NCBI GenBank assembly: GCA_007131045.1
Contig: SLRI01000163.1
Span: 1 to 9,369, forward strand
DNA length: 9,369 nt
Source: Rhodospirillales bacterium
GTDB taxonomy: Bacteria; Pseudomonadota; Alphaproteobacteria; Geminicoccales; Geminicoccaceae
Direction: 5' to 3'
Of the stretch, positions 1 to 6,142 are shown piece after piece. Position numbers and translations under genes: made by a program. Position 1 is the stretch's first letter; each line of letters begins with the position of its first letter. Under the pieces are notes generated by a model. The model was not told where the DNA came from. It searched no databases and saw only the letters and a program-made list of their open reading frames with translations.

Positions 1-24
1 ATACCAACCCTGCGATATTTTGAC
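1..24 (+). repeat. IS630 left terminal inverted repeat
   Basis: Compared with the reverse complement of 1141-1164, the outer 11 bases match at 10 positions. The inner part is weak apart from a shared TGAC at 21-24. Overall about 16 of 24 positions agree by eye. These ends are the expected binding sites for the transposase helix-turn-helix domain. Confidence 0.75.
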
Positions 25-85
25 TCACCTGGCTTGTACAATAGGACCGATACGGCTTGGCTGCTGGGAAAGAAAGGATACACCC

Positions 86-1155
86 ATGCCCAGAGCCGTG
101 CCGATTCGTACCGACATTCCAGCTGCCGAGTTGCGTCGCCGCGCCAAGATCGAGAGCGACGGTCGCGCGTTGCGGCGGATGCTCGCGCTAGCGTCGGCAT
201 TGGAGGGAGCCAGTCGCGAGGACGCGGCGCGGCAGGCTGGGATGGATCGGCAGAGCCTCAGGGATTGGGCTCATCGGTTTAATGCAGCAGGCATTGAGGG
301 CCTTCGCGATCGGCCGCACACCGGTCGCCCGTCGCGGCTGACCGAGGGCCGGATGGCAGCCTTCAGGGCAGTCGTCTTGCGCGGTCCGGAGATCGAGAAG
401 GACGGTGTGAGCTCTTGGACGGCCAAGGACCTCTGCCGCATCGTCGAGGCGCGATATCAGGTGAGCTACAGCGAAAACGGGATGTTGAAGCTCCTGCACA
501 GCCTGGATTTGTCCTGGCAAAAGACAAGGCCGGTGCATCCGAAGTCCGATCCGCGCGCCCAGGCCGACTTCAAAAAAAATTTCGCAACCTGATCGCCGCG
601 ACCGCAGCGGCCCATCCCGAAGCCGAGCGCATCGAGGTCTGGCTGCAGGACGAGGCCAGGATCGGCCAGACCGGCCGCAACTGCCGGCGCTGGTTTCAAA
701 AGGGTACGCGACCAACTGGGATCAAAGACCAGCGCCACACCGCGGTCTATCTCTTCGGCGCCGTCTGCCCCGAGCGCGATGCCTCCTTCGGCCTGGTCCT
801 GCCGATCGTCGGGGCCGACGTCATGCAAACCTTCCTCGACCAGCTCGGCGGCCAGGTGGCCCCAGACGCCCACGCCCTGCTCGTTATGGACCGCGCCGGC
901 TGGCACTGCGCGGGCGACCTCGTCATGCCCGACAACATCACGGCCGTCTTCCTGCCACCCTACTCGCCCGAGCTGAACGCGATCGAGCGCCTTTGGCTCT
1001 ACCTCAAGGAACGCTTCCTATCGCACCGCCTCTGGCCAGACTACGACGCCATCGTCGATGCCGTCTGCAACGCCTGGCAGCAGGTCACCAGCGATAGCGG
1101 AAGGATCAAATCCCTCTGCTCGATGGAATGGGCAACACCGGTCATAAATAAGTAG
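86..1155 (+). CDS. IS630-family DDE transposase, two frames joined by -1 frameshift
   Basis: Cuts and joins the element ends at TA sites. The first frame starts at ATG 86, about 7 bases after the purine-rich AGAAAGGA (71-78), and stops at 590-592. The second frame is open across the junction and ends at 1155. A -1 shift in the A run at 572-579 gives one protein of 356 residues, the usual size for IS630 transposases. Residues ~44-65 form a helix-turn-helix, followed by the family's LRDRPHTGRPSRLT linker. The C-terminal DDE domain has D189 (in LQDEARIG), D269 (in VMDRAGWH) and E301 (in LNAIERLW). Thirty-one residues separate the second Asp from the Glu, as in related IS630 proteins. The YSPELN motif before the Glu is also typical. 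The split could be programmed frameshifting, as in several IS630 members, or a decay mutation. All catalytic residues are present. Confidence 0.9.
574..580 (+). promoter_or_regulatory. Putative -1 ribosomal frameshift site (A AAA AAT)
   Basis: Eight consecutive A residues run from 572 to 579. Read in the first frame, the heptamer A-AAA-AAT at 574-580 fits the X-XXY-YYZ slippery pattern. Slipping back one base gives AAA-AAA and enters the second frame, which carries the DDE domain. The first frame terminates 10 bases later (TGA 590-592). A stimulatory downstream structure could not be judged by eye. Transcriptional slippage on the same A run is an alternative mechanism. Confidence 0.6.
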
Positions 1156-1164
1156 GGTCGGTAT
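1141..1164 (-). repeat. IS630 right terminal inverted repeat
   Basis: Partner of the repeat at 1-24. Its outer 11 bases (1154-1164) are nearly a perfect inverted copy of the left tip. It overlaps the last codons and the TAG stop of the transposase (1153-1155). TA at 1164-1165 is the probable target-site copy. Confidence 0.75.
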
Positions 1165-1257
1165 AACCGTGTCCGCGTCGCAGGAATGGTGCTGCCGATG
1201 AGGCAAGCAGATCATTGATAGGGCCTTTGCATGCTGTCTGTGCTTGAGCCGATTGCC

Positions 1258-1277
1258 ACCCCCCAGAGGCAGGGGGT
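1258..1277 (+). repeat. G/C hairpin upstream of the deacetylase gene
   Basis: ACCCCC at 1258-1263 pairs perfectly with GGGGGT at 1272-1277 around an 8-base loop. It lies about 90 bases before the deacetylase start, in the 204-base gap after the insertion sequence. No T run follows, so it is a weak terminator candidate. It may be a leader structure or operator. A second small inverted repeat, GCATG-T-CATGC, lies at 1308-1318. I could not find a convincing -35/-10 pair in this gap. Confidence 0.35.
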
Positions 1278-1356
1278 ACTCTTAGCGAAGTGAGCGCCTC
1301 GAATTCGGCATGTCATGCAACCGGCAGAGCGCTATAACGGGCGCCATCATCGATCT

Positions 1357-1362
1357 AGGAGG
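1357..1362 (+). promoter_or_regulatory. Ribosome binding site AGGAGG that fixes the deacetylase start
   Basis: A perfect Shine-Dalgarno core lies seven bases before GTG 1370. It favours that GTG over the upstream in-frame ATG at 1310, whose extra 20 residues look unrelated to the family. Confidence 0.8.
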
Positions 1363-1369
1363 AAGCGCC

Positions 1370-2251
1370 GTGACAAAGGAAATCTTCTGCGCCTTCAGCA
1401 TTCATTGCGACGCCGTAGCCGGCTGGCTCGGCTCCTACAAGGGCGAGGACAGCCCGGGCGACATCTCCAGAGGCGTGTTCGCCGCCGAGGTTGGTATGGC
1501 CCGGATCCTCGACCTGTTCGACCATTTCGGCCTGAAGCAGTCCTGGTTCATCCCGGGCCATACCATCGAGAGCTTCCCCGTCGAATGCGAGGCGGTGGCC
1601 AAGGCCGGCCACGAGATTGGCCTGCACGGCTACAGCCATGAGAACCCGCTGTCGATGTCATACGAGCAGGAATCGGCCGTCTTCGATAAGTCGATCGAAT
1701 TGATCGAGAAGATATCCGGCAAGCGTCCCACCGGCTACGTCGCCCCCTGGTGGGAGGTCTCGAACAACTCGGTCGACATCCTCGTCAAAAATGGCGTGAA
1801 ATACGACCACAGCCTGATGCATAAGGACTTCGAGCCCTATTACGTGCGCGTCGAAGAACAGTGGACCAAGATCGACTATTCAAAGCCGGCCGAGACCTGG
1901 ATGAAGCCGTTCACCAAGGGCAAGCCCACCAAGCTCGTCGAGATCCCGGCCTCCTGGTATCTCGACGATCTGCCGCCGATGATGTTCATCAAAGGATTTC
2001 CCAACAGCCACGGCTACGTCAACCCGCGCGACATGGAGGAGATGTGGCGCGACACCTTCGATTGGGTCTACCGGAAATACGACTATGCCGTCTTCGCCAT
2101 GACCATACACCCGGACGTCTCCGGCCGACCGCAGGTCCTGAATATGCTGGAACGCCTCATCGCCCACATGATCAAGCACCCGGGCGTGCGCTTCTCCATG
2201 CTCGACGCCATCGCCGATGACTTCATGCGGCGCCAGCCGCCGCCAGAGTGA
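1370..2251 (+). CDS. Polysaccharide deacetylase family protein (HP0310/PgdA-like)
   Basis: A 293-residue single-domain NodB-fold (PF01522, COG0726) metal-dependent amidohydrolase. The start is GTG 1370 because AGGAGG precedes it. With this start the metal-ligand triad falls at D14 (SIHCD), H86 and H90 (HGYSH). As I recall, these are the same numbers as the zinc ligands of Helicobacter pylori HP0310, which supports both the start and the subfamily. Other family landmarks are WFIPGH (~59-64), APWWE, YDHSLMH, EIPASWYLDDLPPMMF and MTIHPDVSGRP near the C terminus. There is no signal peptide or membrane segment, so it is predicted cytoplasmic. That is unusual for a peptidoglycan deacetylase. Relatives in this fold include the allantoinase PuuE and cyclic imide hydrolases, so a small C-N-bond substrate is possible. 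The substrate is unassigned. The gene stands alone, between an insertion sequence and a probable terminator. Confidence 0.88.
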   Translation: MTKEIFCAFSIHCDAVAGWLGSYKGEDSPGDISRGVFAAEVGMARILDLFDHFGLKQSWFIPGHTIESFPVECEAVAKAGHEIGLHGYSHENPLSMSYEQESAVFDKSIELIEKISGKRPTGYVAPWWEVSNNSVDILVKNGVKYDHSLMHKDFEPYYVRVEEQWTKIDYSKPAETWMKPFTKGKPTKLVEIPASWYLDDLPPMMFIKGFPNSHGYVNPRDMEEMWRDTFDWVYRKYDYAVFAMTIHPDVSGRPQVLNMLERLIAHMIKHPGVRFSMLDAIADDFMRRQPPPE

Positions 2252-2282
2252 GGGATCAGGCGATCGCGGCTGGAACCTGAGA

Positions 2283-2321
2283 GCCGGCCGACAGGTGAAG
2301 GCCAGTCGGCGGGCAGCTTTT
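2283..2321 (+). terminator. Probable rho-independent terminator after the deacetylase gene
   Basis: GCCGGCCGAC (2283-2292) pairs with GTCGGCGGGC (2305-2314) with one mismatch around a 12-base loop. A TTTT run follows at 2318-2321. It begins 31 bases after the deacetylase stop codon. The T run is short, so termination strength is uncertain. Confidence 0.5.
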
Positions 2322-2370
2322 CCAAAGTCGGTCAGAATACGCAATCATTTGGAAACTATGAGTTAAGCCC

Positions 2371-2386
2371 CGTCCCGATAGGGACG
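2371..2386. repeat. Small perfect hairpin downstream of the intron relic
   Basis: CGTCCC-GATA-GGGACG is a 6-bp stem with a 4-base loop. It lies just 3' (on the minus strand) of the stop codon of the group II intron maturase relic, where intron domains IV to VI would be expected. It might be a remnant of the intron RNA. I could not fit it confidently to domain V or VI. Confidence 0.35.
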
Positions 2387-2392
2387 CAAGTT

Positions 2393-2614
2393 TCACCCTT
2401 CGCGCCCCGGACAGATCCGAGCATGCTCGACTGACGCACTCGGCTCCGACCTCGGGTGTTTGACGAGGAAGCGACGCTGCGGCCAGGGATGGCTGATCCT
2501 GGCGGGTGGCAACCAGCGCGCGACGATCTGGTCCATCCGCACCCACGAGTCCGCGGCCTTCTGGCTTCGGTGCGACAGTGCGCGTCGCCAGTGCCACAGG
2601 ACGAAGTGGTGGAA
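2393..2614 (-). pseudogene. Group II intron reverse transcriptase/maturase, C-terminal fragment
   Basis: About 70 codons on the minus strand match the C-terminal tail of bacterial group II intron-encoded proteins (LtrA-like). The diagnostic run is WRRALSHRSQK, then WVRMDQIVARWLP, ARISHPWPQRRF, VKHPRSEPSA and ARICPG before the stop at 2393-2395. In intact proteins this is the X/maturase domain and an HNH-like tail, preceded by roughly 350 residues of reverse transcriptase. None of that precedes it here. Upstream on the same strand the similarity ends near 2614 and a truncated methyltransferase begins within about 30 bases. The fragment is therefore a deletion relic and cannot encode a working enzyme. 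Recognition is by remembered family motifs, without a search. Confidence 0.75.
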
Positions 2615-2643
2615 GGACGATGAGAATGTGGGTTCTATTATTT

Positions 2644-3171
2644 TCAATGGCTTAGGTGCCAGAGAAGGTTAGACGTCAGTTCTCTTCGCTCCGCCAAGCA
2701 TGCTGGCGCAAGAGGCGCTTTCGACGCCTGGATCGCACGGCACGCGGCTTCCACTTGGCGCTTGCCGCTTGCAACCTCGCCCGAATGCCCAAGCTCCTTG
2801 TCACTGAGGGCGGATGATGGTGGGGCAGAAATCCAAAGGGAGGCCGCCTCTTCGAATGGCAGAGCCTCCATCGAGGCGCAGAGGGTCGTGATGCGGTCTG
2901 CGATGCCGGCTCTCGCCGCATCCGCCTCCAGCTTTGCAAGAAATTCCGGAATGAAATCCACGGCCGTAATATGAGCGTCGAGGTGCTGCGCCAGGACCAG
3001 CGTGGAGGCTCCGGTACCACACCCGATATCGGCGATGCTCAGGGTCTCGGCAGTCGACAGCCCCGAGAGGGCAATCGACACGCGCGTTTCTGCTTCGCCG
3101 CCGGAACCTTGGCGTGCTGCACCCTTGTGCAAGTCGACCAGCAACTGAATACGATCCATTTCGATGGCCAT
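2644..3171 (-). pseudogene. Truncated class I SAM-dependent methyltransferase
   Basis: Residues 1-108 are a good N-terminal half of a class I methyltransferase. They include the family opening with LLVDLHKGAARQG (residues 10-22), motif I IADIGCGTG (46-54), the acidic end of strand 2 at D72 (TAVDF) and DRITTLCASMEALPF (92-106), which precedes the usual motif III/IV. Intact relatives, about 250 residues, continue with an aspartate-rich DLIW-EGAIY segment, which is absent. After ~2848 the frame runs on to 2644 with residues unlike the family. One frame over, PLDF can be read for a few codons before a stop, which suggests a frameshift as well as loss of the C-terminal half. The start is ATG 3171 or ATG 3159 (MDRIQ), and no strong ribosome binding site is seen. 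Binding of SAM might persist but catalysis is unlikely. Confidence 0.7.
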
Positions 3172-3450
3172 GCGGGATCAATCTTGCGTGCGTCTTGCCG
3201 TTGGCACGACAGAGTGCCGAAACCGCGGTGCGCTCTTTGCCGTGCCGCGACCCGGGGACCAGCAAAGGTGCTTGTGAGCCGAGTTTGCGCCGGCTTCCAC
3301 TCGAATCGGCGGCATGCGCCGAGCAGTGGCTGCCCAGCGCGAGCGTCCTCTTTCGGGTGTGCGGCAGAACGTCGGCACTCCTTGCAGAACCGAGACGCGC
3401 CGTAGCGGTTGTATCGGCTGGCAACGCAACCTCGGCAGAAAGACGCAACC
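3172..3450. other. Intergenic region between broken methyltransferase and SDR gene
   Basis: A divergent gap of 279 bases. It should hold the promoter of the short-chain dehydrogenase and the former promoter of the methyltransferase. I see no convincing sigma-70 boxes, tRNA, or repeat. A weak purine stretch (GCAGAAAG, about 3435-3442) lies 8 bases before ATG 3451. Confidence 0.4.
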
Positions 3451-4485
3451 ATGACGATCCACCTCAAGGCCCTCGACGAGCAGACCATCGTCATCACCGG
3501 CGCCAGCTCCGGCATCGGGCTCGCCACCGCGCGCGCCGCCGCCAAGGCCGGGGCCCGGGTCATGCTGGCGGCACGGGACGGCGACGCGCTCGCCCGGATC
3601 TGTCGCGAGATCGCGGCCGAGGGCGGCACCGCCGACCACCTCGTCACCGATGTCGGCGACGAGCAGCAGGTCGAGGACCTCGCGCGGCAGACGATCGATC
3701 GCTTCGGCGGCTTCGACACCTGGGTGAACAATGCCGGGGTCGGGTTGATCAGCACCGTCGAGAAGATGTCGTCAGAGGATCACCAGGCGCTCTTCCGCAC
3801 CAACTATTTCGGCCTGGCCTACGGCTCGATCGCAGCGGTGAACCACTTCCGCGAGCGCGGCACCGCAGGCGCGCTGATCAATGTCGGCTCGGTCGTGGGC
3901 GACATGCCGATGCCGCTGTCCGTGGCCTATTCGGCAACCAAGCACGCGGTCAAAGGCTTCACCGACGGCCTGCGCCTCGAGCTGATGCAAGAGCAGCTGC
4001 CGGTTTCGGTGACGCTGATCAAGCCATCCTCCATCGACACCAGGTTCTTCGACCACGCCAAGAGTGAGATGGGTGGGCTCGGCAAGGCGCCGGGCCCGCA
4101 ATACGCGCCGGAGGCCGTGGCCGAGGCGATCCTCTACGCCGCCCAGTATCCGAAACGGCATTTCCCGGTGGGATCGACCGCGGTGGTCGGTCCCGCTGCC
4201 GAGCGGCTTGCCCCGGGTTTCGTCGATCGCCGGCAAGCGTCGCTGCGGATCGAGGATCTGGTGGATTTCGGGCATCAGCCGACGGCGCAGAGCCTCCGGG
4301 AGGTGCCGGACGAGGGCGAGGAGCGCTCGCGCTTCGGGCACGGCCGCCGCTACAGCCTCAGCACGTCGGCCCAGACGCATCCGGGGATCTCGGTCGGTGT
4401 GATCGGGCTCGGCCTCGTGCTGGCCGGATTCCTGGCCACCCGGTGGATGGACCAGCCGCATCGGCACGCCACGACACGCCACTGA
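3451..4485 (+). CDS. Short-chain dehydrogenase/reductase with C-terminal membrane anchor
   Basis: A 344-residue NAD(P)-dependent oxidoreductase. The classical SDR motifs are in order: TGASSGIG (16-23) for the cofactor, R42 after strand 2 (favouring NADP(H)), D67, NNAG (93-96), catalytic N118, S147 and Y160-x3-K164 (YSATK). The Rossmann domain fills about residues 8-260, which is the usual 250-residue SDR length. The extra C-terminal 80 residues hold a polar stretch and then a hydrophobic segment at ~312-332 (GISVGVIGLGLVLAGFLATRW), likely one transmembrane helix with a short basic tail. ATG 3451 is chosen because the Rossmann strand starts 11 residues later. An in-frame TTG at 3409 adds only an unrelated tail. 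The substrate is unknown. It converges with the depolymerase gene, 108 bases apart, so the two are not co-transcribed. Confidence 0.92.
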   Translation: MTIHLKALDEQTIVITGASSGIGLATARAAAKAGARVMLAARDGDALARICREIAAEGGTADHLVTDVGDEQQVEDLARQTIDRFGGFDTWVNNAGVGLISTVEKMSSEDHQALFRTNYFGLAYGSIAAVNHFRERGTAGALINVGSVVGDMPMPLSVAYSATKHAVKGFTDGLRLELMQEQLPVSVTLIKPSSIDTRFFDHAKSEMGGLGKAPGPQYAPEAVAEAILYAAQYPKRHFPVGSTAVVGPAAERLAPGFVDRRQASLRIEDLVDFGHQPTAQSLREVPDEGEERSRFGHGRRYSLSTSAQTHPGISVGVIGLGLVLAGFLATRWMDQPHRHATTRH

Positions 4486-4490
4486 GCCGG

Positions 4491-4502
4491 CGACGATCGT
4501 CG
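4491..4502. repeat. Perfect 12-bp palindrome between convergent genes
   Basis: CGACGATCGTCG is its own reverse complement and starts 5 bases after the dehydrogenase stop, in the 108-base gap before the depolymerase stop. It could be part of a bidirectional termination signal, but there is no T run on either side. A chance palindrome is also plausible in this base composition. Confidence 0.25.
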
Positions 4503-4593
4503 GCTTCCACCCGCGTGCTGGAGAGGCGCCTCACCTCGTCCAGCCTTTGCGCCGGATGAACCAGGCGCCGCCATCGCCGGCCTCGCGCCGCAA

Positions 4594-5751
4594 TCAGTCG
4601 GGCAGCAACCGGTCGATCATCTGCCGGACGGCCTGCATTTGCTTGCCGCTCTGGCGGAAGTAGTCGGAGCCGCTGTAGCCCCACCAATCCCAGCAGCCCC
4701 TGGGATTGGCGGTGAGCCCGGTGGCATCGAACCGCCGCTCCCAGGCGGTCGCCTGTGGGTAGAGCACGACGATCCGGTTCGCCTCGGCCCAGGCGTTGTA
4801 GCCGGCGTCCCAGTAGAAGTCGTCGCCGATCAGCTCGCGATATTGCCGGCAGCCGTGGAAGGCGACGTGCAGCCGGCAGCCTTGCTGCGCGGGCCTGTCC
4901 CCGGCGCAGTCGGCCGGAACGTAGACGAAGCCGACCTCGCCCATGCTGACCCGCGGATCGGTCGCATCGAAGAACTCGGTCTGGTCGAAGGCGACGAGCC
5001 GGTCGCGCTCCGGCACCTCGGGCTCGGCCGTGAACCCGGCGGGGTAGAGATGGCGGAGCAGTCGCTCGGCGGCGTCGAAGTCGCAGCCGATCAGGAACGG
5101 CAGGCCGTACTCGTGGCACTCCAGGATCGCGTGGTCGGTCGTGCCGGTGAACGCCTCGATCGGCACGCCGTGATTGGCCAACGGGTCGTGGTCGAACCGC
5201 ACGGCGGCGGCGTCGAGCCCCAGCGCCAGGTAGTAGTCGCGGAGCGCCTCGAGCGTGGCGAGCGGCACGACCTCGTCGTTGGCGCCGACGAAGAGCCAGA
5301 CCCGGTCGTCGGCGAGATTGGCCGGATCGTCGATCTGCCCGGCCTGGTGCTCCGCATTGGTGACAGCGAGCGACTGCTCGACGCTCGGCCACTCCGGCAG
5401 CCAGTAGGCCATGGGCCCGAGTGCCGAGCGCCTCTGCCGCGTGCAGACGCCGAGGGCCACGAGCACCGATGCCAGCGGGTTGAAGGCCAGCATTGACGGG
5501 ATCTGCTCGGCGCAGGCGTAGGGGCCGCCCGCCATCACCCCGGCGCCGGCCACGAGTTCGGAGTGGGCGATGTGGAACTGGTGCGCGAAGAAGCCGCCCG
5601 AGGAGATGCCCGAGACGGTCACCTGGCCCGGATCGAGCGACGCGATGCTGGTGAGCGGTTGCCGATCGTCGGTGGCATCGGCGCCCCGCGCCGCCGAGCC
5701 ACCGGTCAGCGCCGCCAGCAAGGCCACGGCGATGGCTGTCGAACGTCGCAT
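4594..5751 (-). CDS. Exported short-chain-length PHA (PHB) depolymerase, type 2 catalytic domain
   Basis: A 385-residue alpha/beta hydrolase predicted to hydrolyse poly(3-hydroxybutyrate) or its oligomers outside the cytoplasm. Residues 1-~24 are a signal peptide: two Arg, then IAVALLAALTGG and a probable cleavage after an Ala-rich ARGA stretch. The lipase box GISSG at 48-52 puts the nucleophile at S50, close to the mature N terminus. GANDEVVP (156-163) gives a likely acidic residue, D159. The oxyanion-hole-type segment VAFHGC lies far downstream, the order that defines type 2 catalytic domains. GCWDWWGYSG near the C terminus is typical of these enzymes. Many Cys fit disulfides in an exported protein. 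No linker or substrate-binding domain follows, so it may be periplasmic, like the Rhodospirillum rubrum enzyme. ATG 5751 is chosen for the signal peptide and the GGAAGGAAG (5756-5764) before it. The longer form from 5811 would translate the tandem repeats. Confidence 0.85.
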   Translation of the reverse strand: MRRSTAIAVALLAALTGGSAARGADATDDRQPLTSIASLDPGQVTVSGISSGGFFAHQFHIAHSELVAGAGVMAGGPYACAEQIPSMLAFNPLASVLVALGVCTRQRRSALGPMAYWLPEWPSVEQSLAVTNAEHQAGQIDDPANLADDRVWLFVGANDEVVPLATLEALRDYYLALGLDAAAVRFDHDPLANHGVPIEAFTGTTDHAILECHEYGLPFLIGCDFDAAERLLRHLYPAGFTAEPEVPERDRLVAFDQTEFFDATDPRVSMGEVGFVYVPADCAGDRPAQQGCRLHVAFHGCRQYRELIGDDFYWDAGYNAWAEANRIVVLYPQATAWERRFDATGLTANPRGCWDWWGYSGSDYFRQSGKQMQAVRQMIDRLLPD

Positions 5752-5755
5752 GGCG

Positions 5756-5764
5756 CTTCCTTCC
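5756..5764 (-). promoter_or_regulatory. Ribosome binding site of the depolymerase gene
   Basis: On the minus strand GGAAGGAAG ends four bases before ATG 5751. It supports that start, and its distal end overlaps the first of four tandem 10-bp repeats. Confidence 0.6.
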
Positions 5765-5800
5765 AGGGGCTTCCAGGGGCCTCCAGGGGCCTCCAGGGGC
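5761..5800 (-). repeat. Four tandem 10-bp repeats in the depolymerase leader
   Basis: On the plus strand the unit is TTCCAGGGGC twice, then CTCCAGGGGC twice, with no bases between copies. The array lies directly upstream of, and partly overlaps, the ribosome binding site of the depolymerase. It would be in the mRNA leader or at the promoter. Copy-number change by slippage would shift spacing by whole 10-base turns. Confidence 0.9.
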
Positions 5801-6142
5801 CGTCTCGCCACGCCATGCTAGGCGATCGACCACGCCGATGTGAGTGGCTCGCTTGTCGCGCCGGCAGCAGCCGGGGCCGACCGTTCGGTGGCTCGGGAAC
5901 TAGGCGGCCGCCCCGGTGGTTGCTCAGCGCACGGCGTTTTGGGGCACTCGTTTCGAGAACTCGGCGCCACGACGGATCGATCACGTGGCGCGGCAACGCG
6001 TTCCGATCATGAGGGATTGCGATCGATGGACCGAGGTCATGGTGGCGAACGCGGTTGGCCGCTCGGCGAAATCTGCAGCAGGCGTATGCGCTGGACGGAA
6101 CAACGATGCCGTCACTAGCCCACTCGATCGACCGTCGCCCTG
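5801..6142. other. Divergent intergenic region between depolymerase and biosynthetic operon
   Basis: This is the rest of a 391-base gap between two divergent starts and should hold both promoters. Open frames here are short and resemble no family I know. I found no clear -35/-10 pair, tRNA, or long inverted repeat. The stop codon TAG at 6116-6118 closes the glycosyltransferase frame upstream, so that gene cannot start before 6119. Confidence 0.4.

Larger units (their letters stand above)
2..1163 (+). mobile_element. IS630-family insertion sequence, apparently complete
   Basis: The element carries one transposase gene (split by a frameshift) between imperfect terminal inverted repeats. The left tip reads ATACCAACCCT at 1-11 and the right tip AGGGTCGGTAT at 1154-1164, which is its reverse complement except for one base. 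IS630/Tc1-mariner elements insert at TA and duplicate it. A TA at 1164-1165, and the A at base 1 (presumably the second base of a left TA lying just outside the window), fit an element spanning 2-1163. The transposase stop codon lies inside the right repeat, as is common in compact insertion sequences. The exact left boundary cannot be confirmed because the window starts there. Confidence 0.85.

Noticed and set aside
1258..1277. Rho-independent terminator
   Set aside because: The stem is short and is followed by TACTCTTAG instead of a T run, so I list it only as a hairpin.
1310..1369. ATG 1310 as the deacetylase start
   Set aside because: It has no ribosome binding site, and the added 20 residues are unlike the family. 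GTG 1370 follows AGGAGG at ideal spacing.
2252..2392. Group II intron domains V and VI downstream of the maturase relic
   Set aside because: A GTGAAAC stretch and a small hairpin are suggestive, but I could not form the conserved 34-base domain V with its catalytic triad.
2460..2672. Plus-strand small open frame across the intron relic
   Set aside because: It is antisense to the recognisable maturase motifs, has no ribosome binding site, and has no family features.
5761..5800. CRISPR array
   Set aside because: The four 10-bp units are directly adjacent with no spacers, far shorter than CRISPR repeats, and no cas gene is present.
4358..5833. A 491-codon minus-strand open frame overlapping the depolymerase in another frame
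   Set aside because: It is very rich in Arg, Ala and Gly, has no recognisable domain, and overlaps the depolymerase, which has a signal peptide and a lipase box. It is a high-GC shadow frame.
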